A stretch of DNA of 64,000 nt from Rhynchosporium graminicola. Its lineage: Eukaryota; Ascomycota; Leotiomycetes; Helotiales; Ploettnerulaceae. Positions 1-10,167 of this stretch are shown piece after piece. A model generated the notes under the pieces. That model made no database searches. It saw only the letters and a list, made by a program, of their open reading frames with translations, and was not told where the DNA came from. The first letter of the stretch is position 1. Every line of letters starts with the position of its first letter. The stretch spans positions 1 through 64,000 of the forward strand of contig FJUW01000076.1 in NCBI GenBank assembly GCA_900074885.1. The letters are read 5' to 3'. A program made the position numbers and the translations under genes.

Positions 1-2683
1 CTTCTGAAATATTATAATAGCTATATTTATACTTTAAGTAGCTTCTATTAAGTCGCGAGACAGTATTCCGAGTAACTATTAATCTATAGTATAAATTACA
101 CGGGTATAGTCTTATACGTAGGTCTTTAATATAAAGACTTCTAATTAGGGTTAAAGTAGAGATTCACGCGGGATATAAGTAATAATATCGCTAAATCGTA
201 CGCACTTCGGCTATATATTAGTAGCTTCTCTAGAGTATAAAGACTTCTTTTTACTACTTTATTCTTATTCTTTAGATAATAAATACTTAGGCTTATTATA
301 TTTATAATAAGTAATATAAACGCCGGAGAAATAGTTCTAATTAATCAGTAGTAGTAATAGAGAGTTAATTACTTATAGAATACTCTCTAAGGGAGAGTTT
401 TAGATATTTTTATAGCTATAAGTCTCCTTAGAAATGCGCTTCTAAGCTAGTAATAATCGTTTAATAATAAAGATAGAGTTAATAATAGCTCGAATATTAA
501 TAGGAGAGTTAGCTACGCTTCGCTATTCCTCGTACGTTTCCTAGAACTAATTAAGGCGTTCGTTTCGTTCGTTAGCATCGTGTTAATAGCGCTAGTAAGT
601 ATAGTATTTACGTAAGTCCTTAATCTCGATCGGAGAGCTATAAATATTACTAGAAGGAGTATATAGTAGCTAAATAATCTGTTATTTAGAGGTATCTAAG
701 AGTACTTAATATTCCGAAAGCTAGATCCTTCCGAGTATAATACTATAGTTTCCGAGAGTAATAATAAGAAAGGGAGTAAATACCTGAACGCGATAATCTA
801 CTATTAAATTAAGTATCGTATAGTAACTAATAGTATTACTATTAATACTATTAAAGCTTTTAATAGGAATTACGTTTAGTAGAAGGTGAATTAAAAGTTT
901 TAAGAAAAAGGAAAGAGATTTAAGAAAAGAACGATTAATAAAATAATATTTATTAGCTCCAGAATCGAGAAGTACAAGTAGCTTATACGAGAGTCTATTC
1001 TTAGTAAGAGTAGTACGTGTAGTAAACAATTAACTACTAAGAAGCTTCGTAAGGTTAAGATATCGTATATCTTATATACTACTTAGGAAGAAGTCTTTCC
1101 CTAAGCGTAGTCTTTTACTAGCGGTTTAATATACTCCTAGGTATTATCGTATATTTCTTTATTATTATTATCTTCTGACTTACTATTAATATTATTATTA
1201 GTATTAATTATATTGATTCGATATAGAGTATTAGGTCGAGCTGATAACGAGCGTAGGTATAAGGTAGGCGTAAAGTAATAAGGAGTATTCGCCGGCGATT
1301 ATATATAAGGCATATCGTTTCGTGCAGAGTATAGTACTTATTTACTAGTTGTACTAGTATTCTCGGGCGTAAGAAGACTAATTTACAGATAAGAAGAGGA
1401 GTTAGTACTATAGCGCTAGGAGGAAGTATTTATAGGGCGTTCCCGAGTCGCGCTAGCCTTAGCTGAAGACTCGGAATAGTAAGTCTTTTCAATAAATTAA
1501 CCTTAGTCTTTAGCTTATATAGCCTTAACGTATTCTTCTAGTATTCTTAATATTCGGTACTATTAGAAGAGCTATTTCTATAGCTATATAAGTAGCTTCT
1601 CCTATAAGTTTATTTTCAGAGTCGATTAATTATTTACTTTAGCTTTATAAGCTAGTATATAAAACTCGTAATAGAATATCTAGAAGGTCTACTTATAATC
1701 TATCTTTAGCGTAGAGTAGCTAGCTCTTATAGTTTATTAGTTATATAGATTAAATAGGAAAGAGATAAGTTAAGTAATTATATCGAGTGAATCGATTATA
1801 CTACTTTCTTTGTTATATTCTAGTTCTAAGAATAAGAGTTCTAGGTAAGTTCTAGCTATTCCTTCTATTTAGTTAAGTAATTAATCTTTATAGTAATCTT
1901 TATCGATAAAGTAGCTAGAGTAGCGCCGGAGGGTATTACATATCTATATTTCCTAGAGTTTTAGAGAGTAGTCGATTCTATTAGAGAGCTTATTTAGAAG
2001 ATTTAGTATTTTCTCTATACGCGTAATATATAATATTAATAATATTCCTCTAGTAGATTATTCTCGATAATAATTATTAAGTATAAGAGTAGTATTATCT
2101 TCTTTAATTAATAGTAGTAGTATTATACGCGATTAAACGTTATTAAATAATATAGACTTAGTAGAGCGCTAGGTAGTTAACTAATATAGTTCTAGGAACT
2201 CGTTCTATAACTAATATAATTCTATAGATAAGTTAGCATTTAATTATCTCTTCTCCGCGAGCTTCCTTTCTACTTCTTATAGCTAGTAAGCGCAGTCTTC
2301 TTATAAGTTACTTATAGTTACTATTAATATAAGAGTATTATTAGGGAGGTTTAGCGACTCGGTAAGTTCGTTAATTATAGTAAGAGTTAAGGAGCTTAAC
2401 TCGGACGAGGTATTATCGCGAGTACTCTTTACTATAGAAAGAGGTAAGTTATAGCGAGTATTACGAGTCGCTAAAGAATAGGAAGTAGAGGGAGTCGGAG
2501 AACTAATAGTCGATTTATCGGACTTAAATTACTTTAGTTTAAGTACTATTCTTTAAGTTTATACTTAGTATAAGCCTTCTCCGTATAGTATAGTCTCCTG
2601 CGTTTAATAGCTCTAAGTATAGAGGTATAATATAAGTAGATATTTATTATCTTCTTAGATATAGATAAAAGAGTTATAGATAA
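1..2683 (-). pseudogene. Element E: RIP-degraded Ty3/Gypsy gag-protease region (minus strand, runs off left edge)
   Basis: AT-rich sequence with CpA/TpG nearly absent and many TAG/TAA stops, typical of RIP. It is colinear with the gag-protease part of element D: position 1 matches about 38773, and the match continues to the LTR at 2684. Element E is therefore a minus-strand copy of the 235-bp-LTR Gypsy family, with its 5' LTR on the right and its pol and 3' LTR beyond the left edge. A retropepsin remnant lies at 721-1029, and gag would occupy roughly 1100-2680. No intact protein is encoded. Confidence 0.85.
721..1029 (-). pseudogene. Retropepsin (aspartic protease) remnant of element E
   Basis: The 102-residue open stretch on the minus strand contains a DSGA active-site motif (LLDSGANKYYFINRSF) about 20 residues in, and ends with a PFLI...NYSIILGR segment. 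This is the DSGA...ILG(R) pattern of fungal Ty3/Gypsy retropepsins. In a functional element it would cut the Gag-Pol polyprotein. It survives by chance as a stop-free stretch in an otherwise RIP-stopped polyprotein, so the apparent start codon is not meaningful. It lies between the gag region (higher coordinates) and the RT region (lower coordinates, outside the window), as expected for a minus-strand element. Confidence 0.75.
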
Positions 2684-2761
2684 TATAATACTTACTCTAG
2701 AAAGGTCTTAAAACTACCTGAGTAATAAGATCTTATATTACTATAAATATAATGTAGTAAG
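2684..2761 (-). repeat. Element E 5' LTR, outer part (78 bp), split by insertion of element F
   Basis: It begins with a RIP-altered TGTGACG-type terminus (TATAATA) and matches the start of D's right LTR at 41455. It stops at 2761 where F begins. Together with 6651-6807 it makes 78 + 157 = 235 bp, exactly the length of the other single-repeat LTRs of this family. The last 5 bp (GTAAG, 2757-2761) are the target duplication of F. Confidence 0.88.
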
Positions 2762-2996
2762 TGTGACGACTGGTCAGGTTTGGAGGTCTCTCCCTATTAG
2801 TAGAAACACTTACTGCTAAGCGAGATTACACGAGTAGAGTTTAGGGGCCCCTTTTTATATATATACTTCTATTCTCTCTCTACTTCTTTACTCCTTAGTT
2901 ATAGATTCTTAAGTGATTCTTACTACTTTATATTCATAGTAATATGAGGTCTTATTACTTAGGTAGTTTTAAGACCTTTCTAGAGTAAGCGTTATA
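2762..2996 (+). repeat. Element F 5' LTR (235 bp)
   Basis: It starts TGTGACGACTGG and ends GCGTTATA (RIP-altered GCGTCACA). It is near-identical to 6411-6645. The 5' third keeps many CpA and TpG dinucleotides, unlike the adjacent interior. Confidence 0.92.
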
Positions 2997-3062
2997 TTAT
3001 CTATAACTCTTTTACTTATATCTAGGAAGATAGTAAATATCTACTTATATTATACCTCTATN

Positions 3063-6000
3063 ATTAGTAGCCTAGCTTTCTATCTCTTATATAAACGCTA
3101 GAAGTCTTCTAATAATAAGATCTTCTCTACTACCCTTCACGAGATAAATAAGCTTCTTAACGACTGAATCGTAATTCAGTAACGTAATACTACTATTATA
3201 TCTTTAACTATTAACCTTACGGAACGTCGTAAAACCGCTTAGTAATTTACTATTAGCTTAAGCGAATTAGATTTAGAACTATAGATCTCTTACGAGTATA
3301 GCTAGTAGGTATACGTCTTTTCTAAGGAAGCTAGTAATATTCTCCCTCCTTATCGCTTATACGATCACCGAATTAAGCTTAAGGAAGGGGCTAAGAAGAA
3401 TCTCAAATACTCCCCCTTATATAAGATATTAGCTAAAGAACTTAAAGTCGTTAAGGCGTATATTACTAATAACTTAGCTAAAAGTTTCATCGAACCTTCT
3501 TAAGTACTATATACTATACTTATTCTTTTCGTTAAGAAAGCTAATAGAAGTCTAAGATTCTATATCGACTTTCGCGCACTTAATAACCTCATAAGGAAAG
3601 ATTAATATCTACTACTATTAATCGATAAAACGCTAGCTAGAATCTCTACTACTAAGATATTCACTAAACTAGATATTCGCTAAGCGTTCTACCGAATTCG
3701 AATGGATCTAGCCTCTAAAGAGTATACGACCTTCCGGACTTATTACGGTATATATAAGTGTAAGGTACTCCCTTTCGGTCTGACTAACGGCCCTGCGATA
3801 TACTAGCGATATATGAATAACGTCTTATTCGACTACTTAGACGACTTCTATATAGTATATCTAAATAATATTCTAATCTACTCTGACGACTTACTATAGT
3901 ATTAATTATACGTATATAAGGTGCTATAATAATTGCAAGACGCTAGATTATAAGCCGACCTTAAGAAGTGTGAATTTAATATTACTTATACTAAATACCT
4001 TAGATTTATTATCTCTACTTCTAGGATAAAGGTAGACCCTAAGAAGGTTAATATTATATAATCTTAGAATTACCTGACTATAGTTAAGGGCGTATAATCG
4101 TTCTTAGGCTTTTATAACTTCTACTAACGATTTATTAAGGACTACGGAATTATCGTAAAACCTCTTATATAACTTACTAAAAATAATATATTATTTCGGT
4201 TCGCTAGAGAGTATAAAGATGCCTTTAACTACCTAAAGCACGCTCTCACTTCGGCACTACTCTTTTATTACTATTAGTAATATCTACCTTATATAATCGA
4301 AATAGACGCTAGTAATAGAGTAATAGTAGGTATACTATCGCAATAGCACGACGAAGACTAGTTCCTAGTAGCCTACTTCTCTAAGACTATATTATCTGCC
4401 GAGCTTAATTACGCTATTTATAATAAGGAAATACTCGTAATTATATGATCTTTTAGTAACTAGAGATCTGAGCTCGTAGGCGCACTATATTAGATCCGCG
4501 TTATTATTAATTATAAAGCTCTTAAGTACTTCATAACCTCTAAATAGCTAAACGTACGATAAGCCCGATAAGCCGAGCTACTCGCAGATTATAACTTCAT
4601 AATCACCTATCGACCTAGGAAGTATAATCTACTTGCTAACGCTCTCTCTCGCAGAACAGATAAATTAGATAACTAGAATAACGCTAAAAGAACTTAGCGT
4701 TTATAGCAGCTACTACGCGAAGACTAAATCGATCTAGTACTACTTATAAGTAACCTCCGGAATAGCTCCGACTCTATAGATAACTTTAAGCTTATTAAAA
4801 CCTTAGAAGTAGCAGACATATCGCTAGTATTTTCTATAGTATAAAAAGTACTTAACGCTAATCGCACTACGCTATTACTCTAAGCTTTACAGAAATAAGC
4901 TCTCTCCGCTACTCCTAGAAAACTAACTATAGAAAAAGATCTTCTACTCTATAAAGGAAGACTAATTATACTTAATATCTTATACTTTCGTATACTACTT
5001 ATACGCGAAGTATACGACCGATTAGAGACTACTTATCTAAGTATAAAGAAGACCTTATAACTACTAGTATTATAATACTAGTAATACGGAATCGCTTTAA
5101 CTATTAACTAGTACTGCCGTAACTATTATACTTACTAACGAATTCAAGTGCCGCGTGATAAGAAACCGGGCCTCCTCTAACCTCTACTTATACCGTCACG
5201 TCTATAGGAGTATATTACAATTAACTACTATAGCTTTTACTGCGATAAATATAGCTACGATAATATTCTTATATTTATCGACTGTTTCAATAAATAAGTA
5301 ATTAGTATTCTATGCCGAAAGACCTCCGATACGCGCGACCTTATAAAGCTTTACTTATACTACGTATACTACTATTTCGGAGCTCTATTAATAATTACCT
5401 CTAATAGAGAGCCTTAATTCGTTTCCCGTTTTTAGACTATAGTTATTATAATTCTTAGTACTAAAAGATAGCTTTCTGCAGCAGACTACCTATAAATAGA
5501 TAGCTAAATAGAGATCTATAACTAATATCTCTAACGCAGATTACGACTTTTTATCTCTTACTATTAAGATAATTAGTCGGAATTCTTACTTATTATAAAC
5601 TACGCTCAGATAACTCTCCCTTACGAATCCCTTAAAGGTCTCTTACCCTTTGAAGTCGTTTATAGATATATACCTTACGTTAATTAGAATTAGAAAGACT
5701 TACTTAACTCTACTACGCTTACTAATAAGTTGAATACTTAGTAAGCTCTAGATTACGCTAATCGCCTGCGCGACGCTTAGACTACTGCTTAATCTAGCTT
5801 CTAACGTATATAAGCTAAGATATCCTAATCCTATAATTGCTCACGCTATGAAGTTGACTTTATTATAGACGACCTTATCTAGCTAGATATACGCTACTTT
5901 ATAAGTACTCGACCTAGCAAAAAACTCGACTTCCCGACTAATAGATCTTTCTATATAATTGAAAAGGTCGGAAGCTCTTATCGTCTAGAGCTCCCTGCTA

Positions 6001-6400
6001 GTATAAAAGTATATAACGTATTCCCTGCTACTAAGCTACGGAAATATCTAAACGACCCTTTACTAGGATAAACCTTACTGCTACTACTACTTATTAATAT
6101 TACTAATAATAATAAATAGGAGATCGAAGATATATTTGCGTACTGCAAGTAGCGTAATAGCCTCTTATACCGAGTTTCCTAGTTAAATCAAGACGTCGAT
6201 CTTATATAGTATAATACTATAGATATTAAATACGCTCCCGCTAAGCTATAATAATTCCACCTTAATAACCTAACGTAAGCTAGACCTCCTGCTAAACTAC
6301 CTAATTAGCTAAAAGCTTTCTATAATAGAATTAATAATTATAATTACCTTAATAGTAATAAGGAGATAGACTAACGCTCGAGGGCGAGCTTTTTTCGTAG
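3063..6400 (+). pseudogene. Element F pol remnant (RT, RNase H, integrase, chromodomain)
   Basis: Conceptual reading of the plus strand, ignoring TAG stops, shows a Gypsy RT: a FRTYYGIYKCKVLPFGLTN segment near 3730-3790, and YLDDFYIVYLNNILIYSDD near 3835-3890, corresponding to the YxDD active-site region. An RNase H segment with a DAS motif lies near 4300. Integrase-core residues lie near 5200-5750, and a chromodomain-like C-terminus (EIEDIFAYCK) near 6120-6300. Known family role: replication and integration of the retroelement, with the chromodomain directing insertion into heterochromatin. Here it is inactivated by many CAG/TGG-to-TAG changes, the hallmark of RIP. Confidence 0.85.
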
Positions 6401-6410
6401 GGGGGGGTAG

Positions 6411-6645
6411 TATAACGACTAGTCAGGTTTAGAGGTCTCTCCCTATTGGTAGAAACACTTACTGCTAAGCGAGATTATACGAGTAGAGTTTAGGGGCCCC
6501 TTTTCATATATATACTTCTATTCTCTCTCTACTTCTTCACTCCTTAGTTGTAGATTCTTAAGTGATTCTTACTACTTTATATTCATAGTAATATGAGGTC
6601 TTATTACTCAGGTAGTTTTGAGACCTTTCTAGAGTAAGCGTCATA
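6411..6645 (+). repeat. Element F 3' LTR (235 bp)
   Basis: It matches 2762-2996. It starts TATAACGACTAG (RIP-altered TGTGACGACTGG) just after a G-rich polypurine tract and ends GCGTCATA. Confidence 0.92.
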
Positions 6646-6650
6646 GTAAG

Positions 6651-6807
6651 AATTACTTAAGAATCTATAACTAAGGAGTAAAGAAGTAGAGAGAGAAGGA
6701 AAGTATATATATGAAAAGGGGCCCCTAAACTCTACTCGTATAATCTCGCTTAGCAGTAAGTGTTTCTACTAATAGGGAGAGACCTCCAAACCTGACTAGT
6801 CGTCATA
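6651..6807 (-). repeat. Element E 5' LTR, remaining part (157 bp)
   Basis: It continues the minus-strand LTR interrupted at 2761, starting after the second GTAAG copy. It ends CGTCATA (RIP-altered CGTCACA) at 6807. Because it lies directly beside F's 3' LTR in the opposite orientation, the two form a long imperfect inverted repeat. Confidence 0.88.
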
Positions 6808-7380
6808 AAGATAAGTATAAAAGTAATACTAGATATCGATAATCTGAAGAAGATATTTCGATTACTACGAGGGAGTAAAGGTTCTTATATATAAAATATA
6901 TAGTTTCTAGAATAATCTACTTAGATATCGATTTCTAAGCATATTACAAATAGATTCGTTGATTTATAAGTATTAGAAATCACTAGAATAGAATAGAATT
7001 ATCTAGAAAATCGATTATAAATCTACGATTAGAAAGCGTATTCTAGTTGTTTCTAATAGTTTCTAGATTATATAAGATTAATAAGCTATTATTACTAATA
7101 GAAACTTAATTTCTAATAGTAAGTTCTAGTAATTTCTACTTTAAGAAGACTTAGTAGACTCTCGAATTAAGTGGCGAGTTCGCTTCAAGTAGCGAGGGCC
7201 TAATCTTAGAAAGGATAATTAAGCGAATATCTAAGCCTAATACGTGCTAGTCTAAAGTCACGTGAGTTAATCGATTTTTAATCGATTAAATCAATTATAA
7301 TTAGATTAGATTAGATTAACTCTGAATTACCTTTAATTAGATTAGATTAACTCGAGTTAATCTAATCTAATCTAATCATT
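6808..7380. other. RIP-affected, gene-free margin of the left repeat block
   Basis: AT-rich DNA with short repeated motifs (GATTAGATTA-type arrays near 7300-7380, TTAATCGAT copies near 7265-7285) and no coding signal. RIP-like composition ends abruptly at about 7380, where sequence of normal composition starts. It may be the remains of another repeat, but I could not match it to elements A-F. Confidence 0.6.
7336..7371. repeat. 36-bp perfect palindrome at the repeat/island boundary
   Basis: Two 18-nt arms of ATTAGATTAGATTAACTC and its reverse complement meet at CTC|GAG with no spacer. A further partial copy of the arm lies just upstream (about 7303-7320). It could fold as a cruciform or be a terminal inverted repeat left by a DNA transposon. 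Confidence 0.85.
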
Positions 7381-8661
7381 TCGCACACTGGTGGGGATGA
7401 GGGCTGGATATCTTGTCTTGTATATGCTTAGTATCTGCTGGAACCCCGGAAAGCCGTGTTTGTATATCCAACGACCTTCATCTGTAATCAATACACCAAG
7501 CGTCGTCAGGAAAGGCAAGAAAGTTTCTTCGACCTGTCCATGTTGATGGCTTTGCTTCTTTCACCAACTCAAACAAAACCACATTGGGAATTCATCTCAG
7601 CTCTAGATTGTGAGTGATTGCGAGTATATACATGACACTCAGTTGGGCTTTGGTGAAGATTGATCAAACATCTTCGGAGTCCCGAGAGCCAGAGCTGGCT
7701 TATCAAGCAATTAGAAAGATATCTGTTTTCATGCAATGCTTGAGCTCACTCTTCGCTAGATGAGGGTTTCTCCTGAGAAAGAAGCGACATCTTGACTAGC
7801 GTCGCAGAAACCCTCTTGCTATTCGTTTCAGCTCCTGATTTCAGCCGCGAATTCCTTCAGATACCTTTAAGACATGTATCTCACGCTTGATTCCTGATCT
7901 TAAAGGCTTCTGCGGGCATTTTCCACGTCCTAGCTGAAGGTTCACCACTCGCATTTGTGATCATCTCGTCATTCTCGCTTATCTTGATGATAAGGGCCGC
8001 AGTTGATTTGAAAAGCTCGGCATCTCCATTCAAAAGAAGGAGACCGACCTATTGGCTCTTGGATCGGTCCATTGGTAACGCAAATTCCAGGGTTTGTAGG
8101 GTTTGTTTGGTGCAACTCGAACATCGCGAAGGTTGGGCGGATGAAAATATTACTTAAGCATTCATATATGCCTTCTTTCAGATTATTGTCTGGTCTCGGG
8201 CCCGATCGCCTGTCATTTCAGTCGACCTTCTGGTAGATGTGTCGTTATTGATATTTGAGCGAAGCGCGTCTGGTGAATATCTCATGTGATGGACTGGTCA
8301 AGTCAGCTGATTCTGCCCGCTGCGATGACTGCATCAGAGTCAAAGAAGTCTTTCATCTCTTTTCCAAGTATAATTTCCTTCATTTTCGATGAGAACAGAA
8401 TCATGTAACTATTATGAGAGTTTCCGAAAGGTTCAGCAAAAAAGCCGGTCATATCATGTGACCAGCCAGACATTTTCCCCGAAAGCCCCGCTCAAACATC
8501 AACAACGACGTCTAAACTCAGCAATCACGAAGATTGCTAACCGTTTTTGAAGCCTCGTCTCATATTTTCATCATCATACGTTGCTGTTTTCATAACAAGT
8601 ATCAGGAGGGTAGCGACCTTTCTTCATTTTTGTCCTTTGCTCCATAAACACAGCAGCAGTC
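7381..8661. other. Intergenic, normal base composition
   Basis: CpA and TpG are common here, so RIP has not spread into it. Only short ORFs are visible (for example 66 codons at 7957-8157) and none resembles a known protein. The last few hundred bases are presumably the promoter and 5' leader of the gene starting at 8662. Confidence 0.6.
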
Positions 8662-9273
8662 ATGAATCAAAGCATTAGATTCCTGAAGGCAGACGGCACT
8701 TCCTGTAAAGCTCTCTACGCTCAATCATTCGATCCTATAGAATGGACAGAAGTTATTCCGCCCTCTCGAAAGAAGACTTTACAGTCCTTGATCCTAGACC
8801 ACCGCTGCTGGGAAGCGTTGCGCAAAGGAGAATTGAACGAACTCTTCATCATGCTACCTTCTCTCAGAGAACTTATCTTACCGATTTATGACTGGGGAGA
8901 TTTAGGTCAGTTAATTATGTTCAATTTCGAGTTCGATGTGTTTCCCAGTGTTGATAATATGCGGGAGGTAGATACTTACATTGGTGCCGTGCAATGTACC
9001 AAGTTGAATAAAGACCGAGTGGTATATATTAGCGGCGCGCTACACATACCTACGTTGGACAAGAATGAGTATCGCAATTGGACGGAGATGAAGACTGATC
9101 TTGAATCCGAGGGTGAAGAAATCATTACTCCGGGCATGTTGGAGAAAGAGATTACTGAAATCGTCAAGGTAGCGCTTGTTAGTACGGACGTAGAGATGGG
9201 TGGGAACTTGATTGATATGGATCCGAGGGAGGTTAAGATCACAGTTTGTGGGATGAGAAGAGTTGAAGGTTGA
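8662..9273 (+). CDS. Hypothetical protein, 203 aa, on an island between repeat blocks
   Basis: A single uninterrupted ORF with an ATG in good context (CAGCAGTCATGA). The protein is soluble and mixed-charge, with no signal peptide or membrane segment. Residues about 41-80 contain LQSLILDHRCWEALRKGEL followed by LPSLRELILPIYDW, which resembles the C-terminal leucine-rich part of fungal F-box/2EXR-type proteins. The N-terminal 2EXR motif itself is not present, so this may be a shortened family member or something else. The second half is acidic (DLESEGEEI). It stands alone about 1.3 kb from the left RIP block and 0.7 kb from the right one, and shows no RIP itself. Function unknown. Confidence 0.7.
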   Translation: MNQSIRFLKADGTSCKALYAQSFDPIEWTEVIPPSRKKTLQSLILDHRCWEALRKGELNELFIMLPSLRELILPIYDWGDLGQLIMFNFEFDVFPSVDNMREVDTYIGAVQCTKLNKDRVVYISGALHIPTLDKNEYRNWTEMKTDLESEGEEIITPGMLEKEITEIVKVALVSTDVEMGGNLIDMDPREVKITVCGMRRVEG

Positions 9274-9979
9274 AGGTTGAAGTTGGTGTTGATTCGGTTA
9301 GAGATTAACGCTTCTGTAATCTATACGTTGCAAGGTTGGATGTTTGATTCTTGATGAAGAATTGCGAAACGATTCGATGGGTTTAAAGGATATTTGATTC
9401 TCGGCCTGGTTTCCGAGCTGTTTTTTTTCTATATAATTCTCTTTAATCGTCATAGCTACAAGAATATAGGATTGTCATCTTGTATGACAAGATCCGGTGG
9501 GTGACAAGAGTGGAACTTATTTGCTACAGATCCTACATTCATAAGCCCTTGACAACCCCCTCGGCTCCTCCGCCCTTCCCAAAACCCCTGACCAACAACT
9601 GGCCAATTCTTCCGGTACTCCCACGCCCTAAAGTAGCCCCTTTTGTCAAAATAAACATCTTCTACCACAGTGCTCAATTTTGCCCTCCAAGTCTTCGGCA
9701 CATTTGCGAACTCCTTCGGGAAATCAGACTCGCTACAATTAAAGTACAAATGCGACACACCGGCAGAGCCCTGAGGAGCATGCATGTGAAGTACATAAAA
9801 ATCAAGGCGAGGCCCCTTGGACGCTCATCATATCAACTACAGGATTCAGAAGATGATTCAAATCCTTGTGTTGTCAAGAGAGTTTCCAGATCCGGCAATA
9901 TTTGGAATCAAAGCAGAGAGGATGTCGATCACGTGGCGTCCTAGCTTGTTTAAAATGACCGTTTTTCTTAGTTAAGTTA
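9274..9979. other. Intergenic or weakly coding tail of the island, target site of the 32-kb stack
   Basis: Normal composition. Opposite-strand ORFs of 109 codons (minus, 9456-9785) and 154 codons (plus, 9480-9944) overlap; at most one can be real. The element A target duplication copy ATACT is at 9980-9984, so the DNA here was once continuous with 41943 onward. Confidence 0.6.
9456..9785 (-). CDS. Doubtful ORF, 109 aa, possible gene fragment
   Basis: The minus-strand reading has protein-like composition (ESDFPKEFANVPKTWRAKL, VYFDKRGYFRAWEYRKNW), rich in aromatic and charged residues without simple repeats. It is more convincing than the opposite plus-strand ORF. No family is recognised. It could be the C-terminal exon of a gene whose upstream part lay to the right and is now separated by the 32-kb insertion, but I found no convincing continuation beyond 41943. 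Treat as hypothetical. Confidence 0.3.
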   Translation of the reverse strand: MHAPQGSAGVSHLYFNCSESDFPKEFANVPKTWRAKLSTVVEDVYFDKRGYFRAWEYRKNWPVVGQGFWEGRRSRGGCQGLMNVGSVANKFHSCHPPDLVIQDDNPIFL

Positions 9980-9984
9980 ATACT

Positions 9985-10167
9985 TGTCACGGGACATCAT
10001 CATAAGACAAGATAGCACTAAGTACATATCACGGGACATTATCACGAGATAAGATAGCACTAAGTACTTAGTGCCGTTAGTTAGCTTCACTTAGATAGTT
10101 CCTCTTACTATAGCGATAGATAGAATCAAGACTTTTACTATATATATATCTCGGACGCCCCCTGATA
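9985..10167 (+). repeat. Element A 5' LTR (183 bp)
   Basis: Paired with 41755-41937. Its first about 85 bp are a tandem duplication of a roughly 42-bp unit (TATCACGGGACAT...GCACTAAGTAC, twice). The same duplication is seen in the 3' LTR, so it predates insertion. Confidence 0.92.

Larger units (their letters stand above)
2762..6645 (+). mobile_element. Element F: Ty3/Gypsy chromovirus-type LTR retrotransposon, RIP-inactivated, nested in E's LTR
   Basis: It has two 235-bp LTRs (2762-2996 and 6411-6645) with TGTGACG...CGTCACA-type ends, RIP-altered in places. The target duplication GTAAG is at 2757-2761 and 6646-6650. A G-rich polypurine tract directly precedes the 3' LTR (about 6399-6410). 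The interior carries pol domains in the order RT, RNase H, integrase, chromodomain, with many in-frame TAG codons. The gag-protease part is missing: the sequence jumps at the N at 3062 from the 5' leader to pol. This may be an assembly join rather than a biological deletion. The element sits in the opposite orientation to the related element E. Confidence 0.92.

Noticed and set aside
7303..7380. Telomere-like or subtelomeric repeat
   Set aside because: The motif is GATTA-type, not TTAGGG, is very short and partly palindromic, and normal single-copy sequence continues on the right.
9480..9944. 154-codon plus-strand ORF
   Set aside because: It overlaps a more protein-like minus-strand frame, is rich in Pro/Ser with no family feature, and runs up to the repeat border.
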